Shown here one piece after another: positions 41,475-49,882 of a stretch of DNA of 64,000 nucleotides. A program made the position numbers and the translations under genes. A model generated the notes under the pieces. The model was not told the DNA's origin. It did no database searches and was given only the letters and a program-made list of their open reading frames with translations. Every line of letters starts with the position of its first letter. Position 1 is the first letter of the stretch. The stretch is from Herbiconiux sp. SALV-R1 (GTDB taxonomy: Bacteria > Actinomycetota > Actinomycetes > Actinomycetales > Microbacteriaceae): NCBI RefSeq assembly GCF_013113715.1, contig NZ_CP053344.1, forward strand, positions 558,001-622,000. The letters are read 5' to 3'.

Positions 41475-42227
41475 TCAGTAGAGCGTGTTGCCGCCGGAGA
41501 CGTTGACGGTCGCCCCTGACACGAACGAGGCGCGAGCCGAGCAGAGGTACACGGTGGTGTCCGCGATCTCTTCGGGCAACCCGAAGCGTCCGAGCGGCGT
41601 GGCCGCCTCCATCTCGGCACGGCGCTCCGCCGTGAGACCGAGGCGCATCATTCCGGTGTCGATGAGTCCGGGCGCGACGCAGTTGACGGTGATGCCGGCC
41701 GGCCCGTACTCCTTCGCGAGGCTGCGCGCCATGGTCGTCACCGCGCCCTTCGACGTGGCGTAGGGGAGTCGGGTGGGCATGCCGCCCGACAACCACGACC
41801 CCGACGACATGATGAGGATGCGCCCTGCGACGTTCTCGGCGCGCATCCATTCGGCCGCCGCGCGGGTGAGGAAGAAGGTGGCGCGCACGTTCACGTTCAT
41901 GTGCCTGTCCCACTGCTCCTCGTCGACCTCGGGCACCGGGATGGTCTCGAGCACGCCCGCCAGGTGGGCGACCACGTCGATACGCCCACGCGAGCGCAGC
42001 ACCCGCGCCACCACGGCTTCGGCGGAGTCCTGGCCCGTCAGCGTCGCCGCGAGCGCGAGGTGGCCGCCACCCGGCAGCTCGGCCACGAGCGTGTCGAGCG
42101 CCGCCGCGTCGCGATCGACGGCGACGACCGTGGCACCCTCCTCGGCGAAGCGCTGGGCGGTGTGGCGCCCGATGCCGCCGGCCGCGCCGGTGAGTACGAC
42201 GACCTTCCCGGCGAGTCCGAGGTCCAT
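41475..42227 (-). CDS. Short-chain dehydrogenase/reductase
   Basis: A 250-aa classical SDR. TGAAGGIGRHTA, the Asp of VVAVDRDA (NAD preference), HLAGVLE, catalytic Ser in LIMSSGSWLSGG, Tyr-x3-Lys in YATSKGA and PGLIDTGMMRLG. It is part of the minus-strand catabolic set and is followed by repeats. It probably oxidises an alicyclic alcohol or reduces a ketone; the substrate is unknown. ATG 42227 is only 3 bp from the NIPSNAP stop. Confidence 0.9.
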   Translation of the reverse strand: MDLGLAGKVVVLTGAAGGIGRHTAQRFAEEGATVVAVDRDAAALDTLVAELPGGGHLALAATLTGQDSAEAVVARVLRSRGRIDVVAHLAGVLETIPVPEVDEEQWDRHMNVNVRATFFLTRAAAEWMRAENVAGRILIMSSGSWLSGGMPTRLPYATSKGAVTTMARSLAKEYGPAGITVNCVAPGLIDTGMMRLGLTAERRAEMEAATPLGRFGLPEEIADTTVYLCSARASFVSGATVNVSGGNTLY

Positions 42228-42230
42228 GGG

Positions 42231-42572
42231 TCAGCGCCCCACCGGTGAGACGGGCGGCTCGAACCGCGGTGAGAACGCCGTCGGCTTCAGCAACCGGCTC
42301 TCCTGCCCCACGAGCAGCGGCAGCGCCACCTCAAGGAACGCGCGCCACCGCGGGTCGCGCCCGAGCGCCGCCCGCCGCGTGTCGCGGTCGGCCGCGTCGC
42401 TGTAGCCCCAGAGGTGCACGACCTGGTTGAGCGTGCCGCTCTCTGAGGTGAAGTAGCCGAGCAGGGTGCCGCAGTACTCGGTGTACAGCGGGAGTCCCTG
42501 CGCCTGGAAGGCGTCGACGAACTCCTGCAGGTGGCCCGGCCGCGCGGTGTAGGTTCGCTGGTCGACGATCAC
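42231..42572 (-). CDS. NIPSNAP family protein
   Basis: A 113-aa ferredoxin-like protein of the NIPSNAP type: VDQRTYTARPGHLQEFVDAF at the start, then LGYFTSESGTLNQVVHLWGYSDAADRD. Such proteins often accompany degradative operons; their chemistry is unproven. It overlaps the MDR gene by 4 bp and precedes the SDR by 3 bp. Confidence 0.88.
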   Translation of the reverse strand: MIVDQRTYTARPGHLQEFVDAFQAQGLPLYTEYCGTLLGYFTSESGTLNQVVHLWGYSDAADRDTRRAALGRDPRWRAFLEVALPLLVGQESRLLKPTAFSPRFEPPVSPVGR

Positions 42573-43540
42573 GGCGTCAGCACCACCTTGCCGATGTGGT
42601 CGGAGCGCTCCAGCACGCGGTGCGCCTCGGCGGCGTCGGCGAGGTCGAAGGTCTGATGCACGATGGGGCGCACGGCGCCCGACTCCAGCAGCGGCCAGAC
42701 GTGCTCGACGGTGCCGCGCACGATCATCGCCTTCTCGGGCAGGGGCCGCGCGCGCAGCGAGGTCGCTGTCACGGAGGCCCGGCGCACGAGCAGCGCCCCG
42801 AGGTCGAGCTCGGCTGTCGCGCCGCCCTGCAGTCCGATCACCACGAGCCGCCCGTCGGCGGCCAGCACCTCCACGTTCCGTCGCAGATAGGATGCTCCGA
42901 CCAGGTCGAGGATGACATCCGCCTCGAGACCCCGCGCCCGCATCTCGGCGACGAAGTCACTCTCGCGGTAGTTGATGGCGAGGGCGGCGCCGAGCGTGCG
43001 ACAGGCCTCGAGCTTCTCCTCCGTGCCGGCGGTCGTCACCACCGTCGCTCCGGCCGCGGCCGCGAGTTGGATGGCCATCGTACCGATGCCGCTCGATCCG
43101 CCGTGCACGAGGAGCGTGTCGCCGCGGTCGAGTCGCCCGACCCAGAACACGTTCGACCACACCGTCGCGGCCGTCTCCATCACCGCCGCCGCCTCGATCA
43201 TCGACAGGCCTGCCGGCACCGGGGCCACCTGGCCCGCGGGCACCGCCACGAACTCGGCGTACCCGCCGGCGGGGAGCAGGGCGCACACCTTCTCGCCGAG
43301 CTGCCGGTCGTGAACCCCTTCGCCGAGCTCGACGATCTCGCCCGCGCACTCGAGCCCGAGCACGTCGGAGGCCCCGGGCGGAGGCGGGTAGTTGCCGGCG
43401 CGCTGGGAGAGGTCGGCGCGGTTCACGCCCGCGGCCTCCACCCGCACGACGACTTCGCCGGGAGCGGCGACCGGCCGGGGCCGATCGACGAGGGCGAGCA
43501 CCTCGGGCAGGCCGGGGCGGGATGCGATGACTGCACGCAT
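42569..43540 (-). CDS. Quinone-oxidoreductase-like MDR dehydrogenase
   Basis: The 323-aa MDR superfamily protein has no zinc-ligand Cys cluster. It has GVNRADLSQRAGNYPPPPGASDVLGLECAGEIVELG, the nucleotide-binding VHGGSSGIGTMAIQLA, and the C-terminal DAAEAHRVLERSDHIGKVVL. It is of the quinone oxidoreductase/PIG3 (QorA-like) group, so it probably uses NADPH on an enone or quinone. It starts at ATG 43540, 3 bp from the serine hydrolase stop. Confidence 0.9.
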   Translation of the reverse strand: MRAVIASRPGLPEVLALVDRPRPVAAPGEVVVRVEAAGVNRADLSQRAGNYPPPPGASDVLGLECAGEIVELGEGVHDRQLGEKVCALLPAGGYAEFVAVPAGQVAPVPAGLSMIEAAAVMETAATVWSNVFWVGRLDRGDTLLVHGGSSGIGTMAIQLAAAAGATVVTTAGTEEKLEACRTLGAALAINYRESDFVAEMRARGLEADVILDLVGASYLRRNVEVLAADGRLVVIGLQGGATAELDLGALLVRRASVTATSLRARPLPEKAMIVRGTVEHVWPLLESGAVRPIVHQTFDLADAAEAHRVLERSDHIGKVVLTP

Positions 43541-43543
43541 GGG

Positions 43544-44713
43544 TCAGGCCAGCGCCTCGTAGATGGCGGCGATGTACGAGTTGGAGATGTCGGAGGAGAT
43601 GATGACCCCGTCCGACATCTTGTTCATCATGTACGAGATGGTGAGGCCGCGGTCGGGGTGCATGACGATCATCGACCCGCCCCATCCGCCCCAGAAGCAG
43701 ATCCGCTCATCCGTCGGGATGACCGGAACGGTCTGGGCCTCGGGCAGCGCGTAGCCGATGCCCCAGCGCAGCGGCACCCCGAGCACGAGGTCGACCCCGT
43801 TCGCCTGCTCCTCGAAGATGAGGTCGACGGTGTCGGGGCCGAGCAGCCGCACGCCGTTGACCGTTCCGCCGAGCGAGATCGTCGACATCACCCGTGCCAG
43901 GCCCCTGGCGTTGGTGTGGCCGTTCACGGCGCCGATGTCGGCGCGCCGCCACGCCTCGGTGTTGGCGGAGTTAGGGTCGCCCTGGGGCCCGACGAGCGAC
44001 TTGTACAGCGGGCTGCCGGGCGGAATGGTGCTGATGTCGAACGCGCGCCGCTTGAACGGCACGATCTCGGCGATGCGGTCGTCGTCGCCCGGCAGTGCCC
44101 CGATCTGGAAGTCGGCGCCGAGCGGCTCGGCGATCTCGGTGCGCACGAACTCCTTGAGCGTCTTGCCGCTCACCCGCCTCACGACCTCGCCCACGAGGTG
44201 GCCCATGGTCTGCGAGTGGTACCCCGAGGCGGTGCCGGGCTCCCACCACGGCTCCTGCGCCGCGAGCTGCGTCGTCGACTTCTCCCAGTCGTACATGTCG
44301 GCGATCACGAACGGGGTGTCCCAGCCCGAGACGCCCGAGGTGTGCGACAGGATGTGCCGCACCTCGATCGCCTCCTTGCCGTTCTGCGCGAACTCCGGCC
44401 AATAGGTGGCGACCGGCTCGTTCACGTCGAGCAGCCCCCGGTCGACCAGGATGAGCGCGGCGAGGGCGGTGACGGTCTTGGTGCTCGACCACACGTTGAC
44501 GATGGTGTCGCGCGTCCAGGGCTTTGTGCGCGCGGCGTCGGCGTACCCGCCCCAGAGGTCGACGATCATCTCGCCACCGAAGTCGACGGCGAGCGACGCG
44601 CCGACCTCGGCACCCGAACGGATGTTCTCCTCCAGCAAGGCGCGCACCTTCTCGAACCGGGGGTCGGCGATTCCCTGCACGGCCTGGGTCATGGTCTCTC
44701 CATCGAGTGTCAT
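43544..44713 (-). CDS. Serine hydrolase of the beta-lactamase/EstB family
   Basis: A 389-aa class C-like protein with S-x-x-K (VWSSTKTVTAL), a Tyr-x-x motif (SGYHSQTMGHLVGE) and the late GWGGSMIVMHPDRG. No signal peptide, so it acts inside the cell as an esterase or lactonase rather than on beta-lactams. ATG 44713 follows AAAGGACACAAC; the ATG at 44728 is upstream of that site and rejected. It could open a lactone in the surrounding catabolic pathway. Confidence 0.87.
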   Translation of the reverse strand: MTLDGETMTQAVQGIADPRFEKVRALLEENIRSGAEVGASLAVDFGGEMIVDLWGGYADAARTKPWTRDTIVNVWSSTKTVTALAALILVDRGLLDVNEPVATYWPEFAQNGKEAIEVRHILSHTSGVSGWDTPFVIADMYDWEKSTTQLAAQEPWWEPGTASGYHSQTMGHLVGEVVRRVSGKTLKEFVRTEIAEPLGADFQIGALPGDDDRIAEIVPFKRRAFDISTIPPGSPLYKSLVGPQGDPNSANTEAWRRADIGAVNGHTNARGLARVMSTISLGGTVNGVRLLGPDTVDLIFEEQANGVDLVLGVPLRWGIGYALPEAQTVPVIPTDERICFWGGWGGSMIVMHPDRGLTISYMMNKMSDGVIISSDISNSYIAAIYEALA

Positions 44714-44724
44714 GTTGTGTCCTT

Positions 44725-45675
44725 TCATGGGTGATGCAGATGCTCGAGTCGGCGGGCGAGGGCGGAGTCGCGCTCGGCCGAGAGCGCCGCGCCCTCGCCG
44801 TTCGCGTAGGAGAAGACCCCCCGCCCGCTCTTCACCCCGAGGTCGCCCCGCTCCACGAGCTCGCGGAGCAGCGGCGGAACGGCGAAGCGCTCGCCGAGGG
44901 TCTCGGTGAGGTAGGTGAGGATCGAGACGTAGGTGTCGAGCCCGCCGAGGTCGGCGAGCCGGATGGGCCCGAAGTCGCCGAGCCGCATGCCGAAGGTGGA
45001 GCGCGCGATCTCGTCGATGCTCTCCGCCGTCGCGACACCCTCCTCCAGGCACCGGAACGCCTCGGCGATGAGGGCGAACTGCAGCCGGTTGCCGACGAAT
45101 CCCGGCCGGTTCGCCACCACGATCGGCTTCTTGCCGGCGGCGATCATGAGCGCGAGCGCCCGGGTGACGGTCTCGGCGCCGGTCATGCTGCCCGGCACGA
45201 TCTCGATGCCCGGAACGAGCTGGGCGGGGTTGTACCAGTGGATGCCGAGGAAGCGTTCGGGCGCCGCGACTGCCACCGCGATGGCGTCGATGTCGAGTGC
45301 CGAGGTGTTCGTCGCCAGCAGTGCGTCGTCGCGGGCGGCCTCCGAGATCTCCCGCCACACGGTGTGCTTCACCGGCAGCTGCTCGGGGACGGCTTCGAGA
45401 ACGACGTCGGCCGAGGAGCAGACCGAGGCCAGGTCGTCGGAGGTGCGGATGCGGTCGACCGCACCGCGCGCATCCGCGTCGGTCAGTCGGCCGGCGACCA
45501 CCGCATCCGTGAGGCTCGTCTCGATGTCGAGGAGCGCCTTCTCGGTGAGTTCGGGCAGCCGGTCGACGATCACCGGCGACCAGCCGCCGAGGGCGAGGGA
45601 CTGGGCGATCCCTCGACCCATGAGTCCCGCGCCGATCACGCAGATCCGCTCTTCCCGTGCTGACATCGTCGCCAT
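44725..45675 (-). CDS. 3-hydroxyacyl-CoA dehydrogenase family protein
   Basis: The 316-aa product has the NAD motif VIGAGLMGRGIAQSLAL, catalytic His in GIHWYNPAQLVPGIEIVPG, the Glu in the same segment, and the C-terminal GFVGNRLQFALIAEAFRCLEEGVA and GGLDTYVSILTYL. It is of the HADH type, which also covers L-carnitine and L-gulonate dehydrogenases, so the true substrate need not be a CoA ester. It is the first gene of the set after the regulator. A second ATG at 45666 is possible. Confidence 0.9.
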   Translation of the reverse strand: MATMSAREERICVIGAGLMGRGIAQSLALGGWSPVIVDRLPELTEKALLDIETSLTDAVVAGRLTDADARGAVDRIRTSDDLASVCSSADVVLEAVPEQLPVKHTVWREISEAARDDALLATNTSALDIDAIAVAVAAPERFLGIHWYNPAQLVPGIEIVPGSMTGAETVTRALALMIAAGKKPIVVANRPGFVGNRLQFALIAEAFRCLEEGVATAESIDEIARSTFGMRLGDFGPIRLADLGGLDTYVSILTYLTETLGERFAVPPLLRELVERGDLGVKSGRGVFSYANGEGAALSAERDSALARRLEHLHHP

Positions 45676-45757
45676 AGTTCCTTCACCCTACGGTCGGGTC
45701 GCTGGGCCACCTATGGTGGTTCGACCCATACTCGGCTCGCTGCTGTGGCGCGGGAAG

Positions 45758-47674
45758 CTATGTGGTGTCGAGGCCCTCGATCACCGTGTGGATGAGGAGT
45801 GAGAGCTGCACGTCGAGCGCTGACGCCGAGTCGCGCCAGCCGGCCCCGAGCAGCTGGTCGATGCGCGCCAGCCGCTGCGTGACGGTGTTCGGATGCACGT
45901 GCAGGGTCTGCGCGGTCTCGGCGAGCGACCGCCCGGCCCGGAAGTAGGCGTCGAGCGTGAGGATGAGATCGGTGCCCCGCCGCCGGTCGTACTCCAGCAC
46001 GGGGCCGAGGCGGTCGGTGACGAACGAGGCGAGGTCGCGCGACTCCGAGAGCAGGAGACCGGCGACGCCGAGGCGCGCGCGGTCGGCTCCCGTGCGGCGC
46101 CGGCCCAGGGTGACGAGGGTCTTGAGGCAGACGGTCGCCTCGTCGTACGCCCCGCGCAACCCGCCGAGACCGGAGGGGCTGGTCGCCTCGCCGATGGTCA
46201 CGTCGTCGCCGAGCTCGTCGCTGAGACGCGGGGCGAGGTCGGAGGCTGCGACGGTGCGGTCGGGTGACCAGAACGCGACGATCAGCTCATCGGCGTAGCG
46301 CACGTGCATCATGTGGTTCGTGCTCAGCTGCCGGGTGAGCGCCGCCAGCAACCGGCGCTCGGGCGCCTCGCTTCGGATGGCATAGACGTGCCATGCCCCG
46401 CCGTCGGGGAGGTTCGCGAAGGCGGCTGGCCGAGGGCGATCGGATTCGACGCCGGCCGGCCGGGAGACCACGTCCACGAGGAAGGCGCTGCGGTCGCGGT
46501 CGCTGGTCTCGGCGACCGACCGGCGCCAGAACAGCAGCAGCGCGGCGACGGTCGCCGCTCGCGCGGCAATGCGGCCGTTCACGTCGGAGAGCAGCTCGGG
46601 GTGGAGGAGGGCGAGGGCGCCGAGCCGATCGTGCACGGCGTCGATGGGGATGACCGTCCAGGCCCCTTCCCGCGCGGTGGCGGGGATGCCCGCGTCGGGA
46701 TCGCGGGGAGGCACGGCGGGCAGGTCTCGTGGGTGGTCGTGGAACCCGACCGAGGCCAGCACGTGGCCGTCGGCGTCGAGGATCACAGCGGGGATGCCCA
46801 GCACGTCGTGCAGTGCGGTCGCGAGCTCTTCGAGGCCACCTCCGCGGAAGATGATGGCGGTGAACAGGTCGTGTGCGGCGGCGCTGCGGTCGATCGCCGC
46901 CTGGTGCTCGAGGGCTACAGCGTGGGCGCCCTCCACCTCGACCAGCGCCTCCCGCGACCGGTCGATGAGCTGAGTCTTCTCGATCGCCAGCGCGGCGAGT
47001 GTGGCGAGCGACGAGAGCATCTCCACCTCCTCCGCGGCGAAGGTGCGCGGCGCGCGTTGCGCGGCGAAGAGGATCCCGATCAGGTTCCCCGACACCTTCA
47101 GCGGCACACCGAGAATGGCGCGGATGCCCTCGGCCGCCACGGCTGAATCGACGTCGTCGTTGTGGCCGAGCCGCTCATCTCCGAGGTAGTCGGAGCTCTG
47201 GTGCGACATGCCCGTGAGCGCCACGGCGCCGCCGACACCGACGTCGAGCGGTAGCCGCAGGTGCTGCAGGAGCGGTGACACCGTGCCGTCGGTGACACGG
47301 ATGCTGGTCTCGGTTCCCGACTCGTCGATGAGGCTGAGGTAGGCGAGGTCGGTGCCGAGCAGTTCCCGGCAGCGGGCTGCGATCGCCGTGAGGATGGCGG
47401 TGAGGTCTTTCAGCGAGGCGAGGTCCTTCGCCGTGTCGAACAGCGCCGAGAGGTCGCGGTCGCGCCGCGCCCGCCGGTCGAGCAGGTCTTTCACCCTTAG
47501 CGTCTGCTCGCGCAGGCGACCGCGGGCCGATTCGGTCGACGCCCGCTTCGCGATCGACTCCGCGACGGCGAGCACCTGCGAGGCGGGGGCCGACTCGGCG
47601 AGGAGGGTCATGAGCGTCAGCTGGTCGGCGAGGATGTCGTCGACAGCCTGGTGCGCTGCCTGATCATGGGTCAT
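45758..47674 (-). CDS. GAF domain PucR/CdhR-type transcriptional regulator
   Basis: A 638-aa regulator from ATG 47674. An N-terminal helical part is followed by a GAF domain (about residues 105-235, AARCRELLGTDLAYLSLID and VPLKVSGNLIGILFAAQ), a second sensor-like half (VILDADGHVLASVGFHD), and a C-terminal PucR-type HTH (DLILTLDAYFRAGRSLAETAQTLHVHPNTVTQRLARI). These proteins act as effector-sensing activators of adjacent catabolic genes. It lies between the minus-strand set and the divergent SDR/ABC operon, so it may control both. Confidence 0.88.
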   Translation of the reverse strand: MTHDQAAHQAVDDILADQLTLMTLLAESAPASQVLAVAESIAKRASTESARGRLREQTLRVKDLLDRRARRDRDLSALFDTAKDLASLKDLTAILTAIAARCRELLGTDLAYLSLIDESGTETSIRVTDGTVSPLLQHLRLPLDVGVGGAVALTGMSHQSSDYLGDERLGHNDDVDSAVAAEGIRAILGVPLKVSGNLIGILFAAQRAPRTFAAEEVEMLSSLATLAALAIEKTQLIDRSREALVEVEGAHAVALEHQAAIDRSAAAHDLFTAIIFRGGGLEELATALHDVLGIPAVILDADGHVLASVGFHDHPRDLPAVPPRDPDAGIPATAREGAWTVIPIDAVHDRLGALALLHPELLSDVNGRIAARAATVAALLLFWRRSVAETSDRDRSAFLVDVVSRPAGVESDRPRPAAFANLPDGGAWHVYAIRSEAPERRLLAALTRQLSTNHMMHVRYADELIVAFWSPDRTVAASDLAPRLSDELGDDVTIGEATSPSGLGGLRGAYDEATVCLKTLVTLGRRRTGADRARLGVAGLLLSESRDLASFVTDRLGPVLEYDRRRGTDLILTLDAYFRAGRSLAETAQTLHVHPNTVTQRLARIDQLLGAGWRDSASALDVQLSLLIHTVIEGLDTT

Positions 47675-47753
47675 CCGCACATTCTGCCTCTCCCACGCGC
47701 CGATGTAACGTCATCGACCAGCGCCACGGAGGCGCGCAGTCTCGGAGGCGTCG

Positions 47754-48482
47754 ATGGATCTGGAGATCGAGGGCAGGGTCGCCGTGGTGACGGGCGCGGC
47801 GAGCGGGATCGGCCGAGCGACCGCGCGTCGGCTGGCCCGCGAGGGCTGCCGGGTCGTTGCCGTCGATCGCGAGAAGGTGGTGGTCGAGGCCGGCGACCCG
47901 GAGACCCCGGCGCTCGCGCTCGCCGCCGACGTCGCCGACCCCGGCAGTGTGAACCGGGTGTTCGACACGACGATCGAGGCCTTCGGCCGGGTCGACATCC
48001 TGGTGTGCTCCGCGGGCGTCTTCGAGACCCGGCCGCCCGCCGAGCTGAGCGCGGAGGAGTGGGATCGGGTGGTCGCCGTGAACCTGCGCGGCTCGTTCCT
48101 CTGCGCCCAGGCGGCGGCGCCCCTCATGGGCAGAAACGGCTGGGGTCGCATCGTGCTGCTGAGCTCGATGGCGGCTCAGACGGGTGGGCTGGCGGCGGGC
48201 TCGGCCTACGTCGCCTCGAAGGCCGGCGTGATGGGTCTCACCAGGTCGCTCGCCGTGCACGTCGGTCCGATGGGCGTGACGGTGAACTGCGTGAACCCCG
48301 GCACGATCGAGACGCCCATGACGGCAGGGGTCGAACGCGAGGCGCTCGCCGCGCGCACTCCGCTGCGGCGCAACGGCACGCCCGACGAGGTCGCCGACAT
48401 GATCGTCGTGCTCAGCTCGGAGCGGTCGAGCTTCGTCACCGGCGCTCACCTCAGCATCAACGGGGGTCTCGTCGCTGACTGA
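47754..48482 (+). CDS. Short-chain dehydrogenase/reductase
   Basis: A 242-aa SDR with TGAASGIGRATA, VVAVDRE, CSAGVFE, Ser in VLLSSMAAQTGG, YVASKAG and PGTIETPMTAG. It diverges from the GAF regulator by 79 bp and precedes the amino-acid-type ABC importer, suggesting its substrate enters through that importer. Distinct from the SDR at 41475, so the locus has two alcohol-oxidising steps. Confidence 0.9.
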   Translation: MDLEIEGRVAVVTGAASGIGRATARRLAREGCRVVAVDREKVVVEAGDPETPALALAADVADPGSVNRVFDTTIEAFGRVDILVCSAGVFETRPPAELSAEEWDRVVAVNLRGSFLCAQAAAPLMGRNGWGRIVLLSSMAAQTGGLAAGSAYVASKAGVMGLTRSLAVHVGPMGVTVNCVNPGTIETPMTAGVEREALAARTPLRRNGTPDEVADMIVVLSSERSSFVTGAHLSINGGLVAD

Positions 48483-48636
48483 GTCGGCATGGTTCGTCGA
48501 CACATGCATGCAGCAGCATCGTGGTCGCAACAGCTATAGGGGGCCTCGGAGTCGAGCCGTACTGTCGCTGTCGAGGACGAGGGAGTCCTGCATCACACAC
48601 CACCGCAGAGTTGCGGTCGAAGCGAGGGTCGAACAC

Positions 48637-49872
48637 ATGAGATTCACCAAGCATCTATCCGTCGTCGGCGTCGCCGCCGCCGCGCTGGCGCTGGCAGCGT
48701 GCTCCGGCGTCGGCGGAGCCACCGACGGTTCCGGCGGTTCCGAGCCGGTCTCCACCTCGGCGGCGACAGGTACACCCATCAAGGTCGGGTTCCTCAACCA
48801 GGGGTCGGGCGCGCTGGCGTTCCCCGACTTCGGCACCGGGGGCACGGTCGGCATCGAGCAGGTCAACGCCGACGGGGGCATCAAAGGTCAGCCGATCGAC
48901 CTCGTGGTCTGCAACGTCGACGGCACCCCCGCCGCCTCCGTCAAGTGCGCGAACCAGTTCGTCGACGACGGTGTCGTCGCCGTCATCCAGGGCATCGACC
49001 TGAGCTCCGACACGGCGCTCGAGATCCTGGCCGGGGCGGGCATCCCGTTCATCGGTCACACCCCCTTCGGCGCCGCGCAGACGAACAGCCCGAACGCGTG
49101 GTTCTTCGGCGCCGCACCCGGCGCCTTCTACGGCGTGCCACTCAAGACGCTGAAAGACGAGTTCGGCGTGAAGACCGTCGCGTTCCTCAACCCCGATTCC
49201 CCCGTCACCCGCTCGGTCGCCGACGCCTCGCTCGACCCGGCGGCCGAGGCGCTCGGCGTGACTGTCACGAAGAACTTCTACAACCCCACGTCGCCGAACT
49301 ACACGGCGGCCTTCGCCTCAGCGGTCGCCGACGACCCCGACGCGGTGTTCATGATCGCGCCCGAGCCCGACTGCACCGCCTTCGTGCAGGCGGCCCGCAC
49401 GCTCGGCTACCAGGGCGAGATCTTCGCGGGCAGCTGCGGGCAGTTCGTCACCGCCGACCCGGCGGCGGCGGAGGGGGTGCTCTCCGACTCCGACCTCTAC
49501 GTGCCCGACGACACCTCGTCGATCCCGGCCGAGGCGGGCGAGCAGATCGCGAGCTACCGGAAGGCGGTCGAGGGCCAGCCGGCCGCGAACGTCACCAACT
49601 TCACCCAGATGACCTACTCCACGATGCAGGACTTCGCCACGGTGGCCCGCAGCATCGACGGCGAGGTCACCCCCGAGTCGCTGACCACCGCGTTGAAGGC
49701 GGTCTCCGGCGTCGACAGCTTCATGGGGCAGCCACTCACCTGCGACGGCGAGCAGTGGCCCGACAGCATCTCCATCTGCGCCCCCGGCCTGCTCGTCTAC
49801 TCCGTCGAGGGCGGCACGCTGAAGCCCGTCTCCGGCGAGTTCGTCGACATCGCGACGCTCTACGAGAACTGA
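48637..49872 (+). CDS. Branched-chain amino acid-type ABC binding lipoprotein (LivK-like)
   Basis: A 411-aa periplasmic-binding-type lipoprotein; lipobox LAACSGVGG near residue 24. The body is of the Peripla_BP_6 fold: IKVGFLNQGSGALAFPDF, GIEQVNADGGIKGQPIDLVVCN and EILAGAGIPFIGHTPF. Homologues bind aromatic acids, hydroxy acids and other organic acids besides Leu/Ile/Val. Given its location it probably imports the compound broken down by the adjacent genes. Confidence 0.92.
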   Translation: MRFTKHLSVVGVAAAALALAACSGVGGATDGSGGSEPVSTSAATGTPIKVGFLNQGSGALAFPDFGTGGTVGIEQVNADGGIKGQPIDLVVCNVDGTPAASVKCANQFVDDGVVAVIQGIDLSSDTALEILAGAGIPFIGHTPFGAAQTNSPNAWFFGAAPGAFYGVPLKTLKDEFGVKTVAFLNPDSPVTRSVADASLDPAAEALGVTVTKNFYNPTSPNYTAAFASAVADDPDAVFMIAPEPDCTAFVQAARTLGYQGEIFAGSCGQFVTADPAAAEGVLSDSDLYVPDDTSSIPAEAGEQIASYRKAVEGQPAANVTNFTQMTYSTMQDFATVARSIDGEVTPESLTTALKAVSGVDSFMGQPLTCDGEQWPDSISICAPGLLVYSVEGGTLKPVSGEFVDIATLYEN

Positions 49873-49882
49873 GGCCGGCCCG

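Noticed and set aside
43544-45358. 604-codon frame joining the serine hydrolase with sequence inside the 3-hydroxyacyl-CoA dehydrogenase gene
   Set aside because: The first 215 residues are out-of-frame shadow; a good ribosome site and start at 44713 define the hydrolase.
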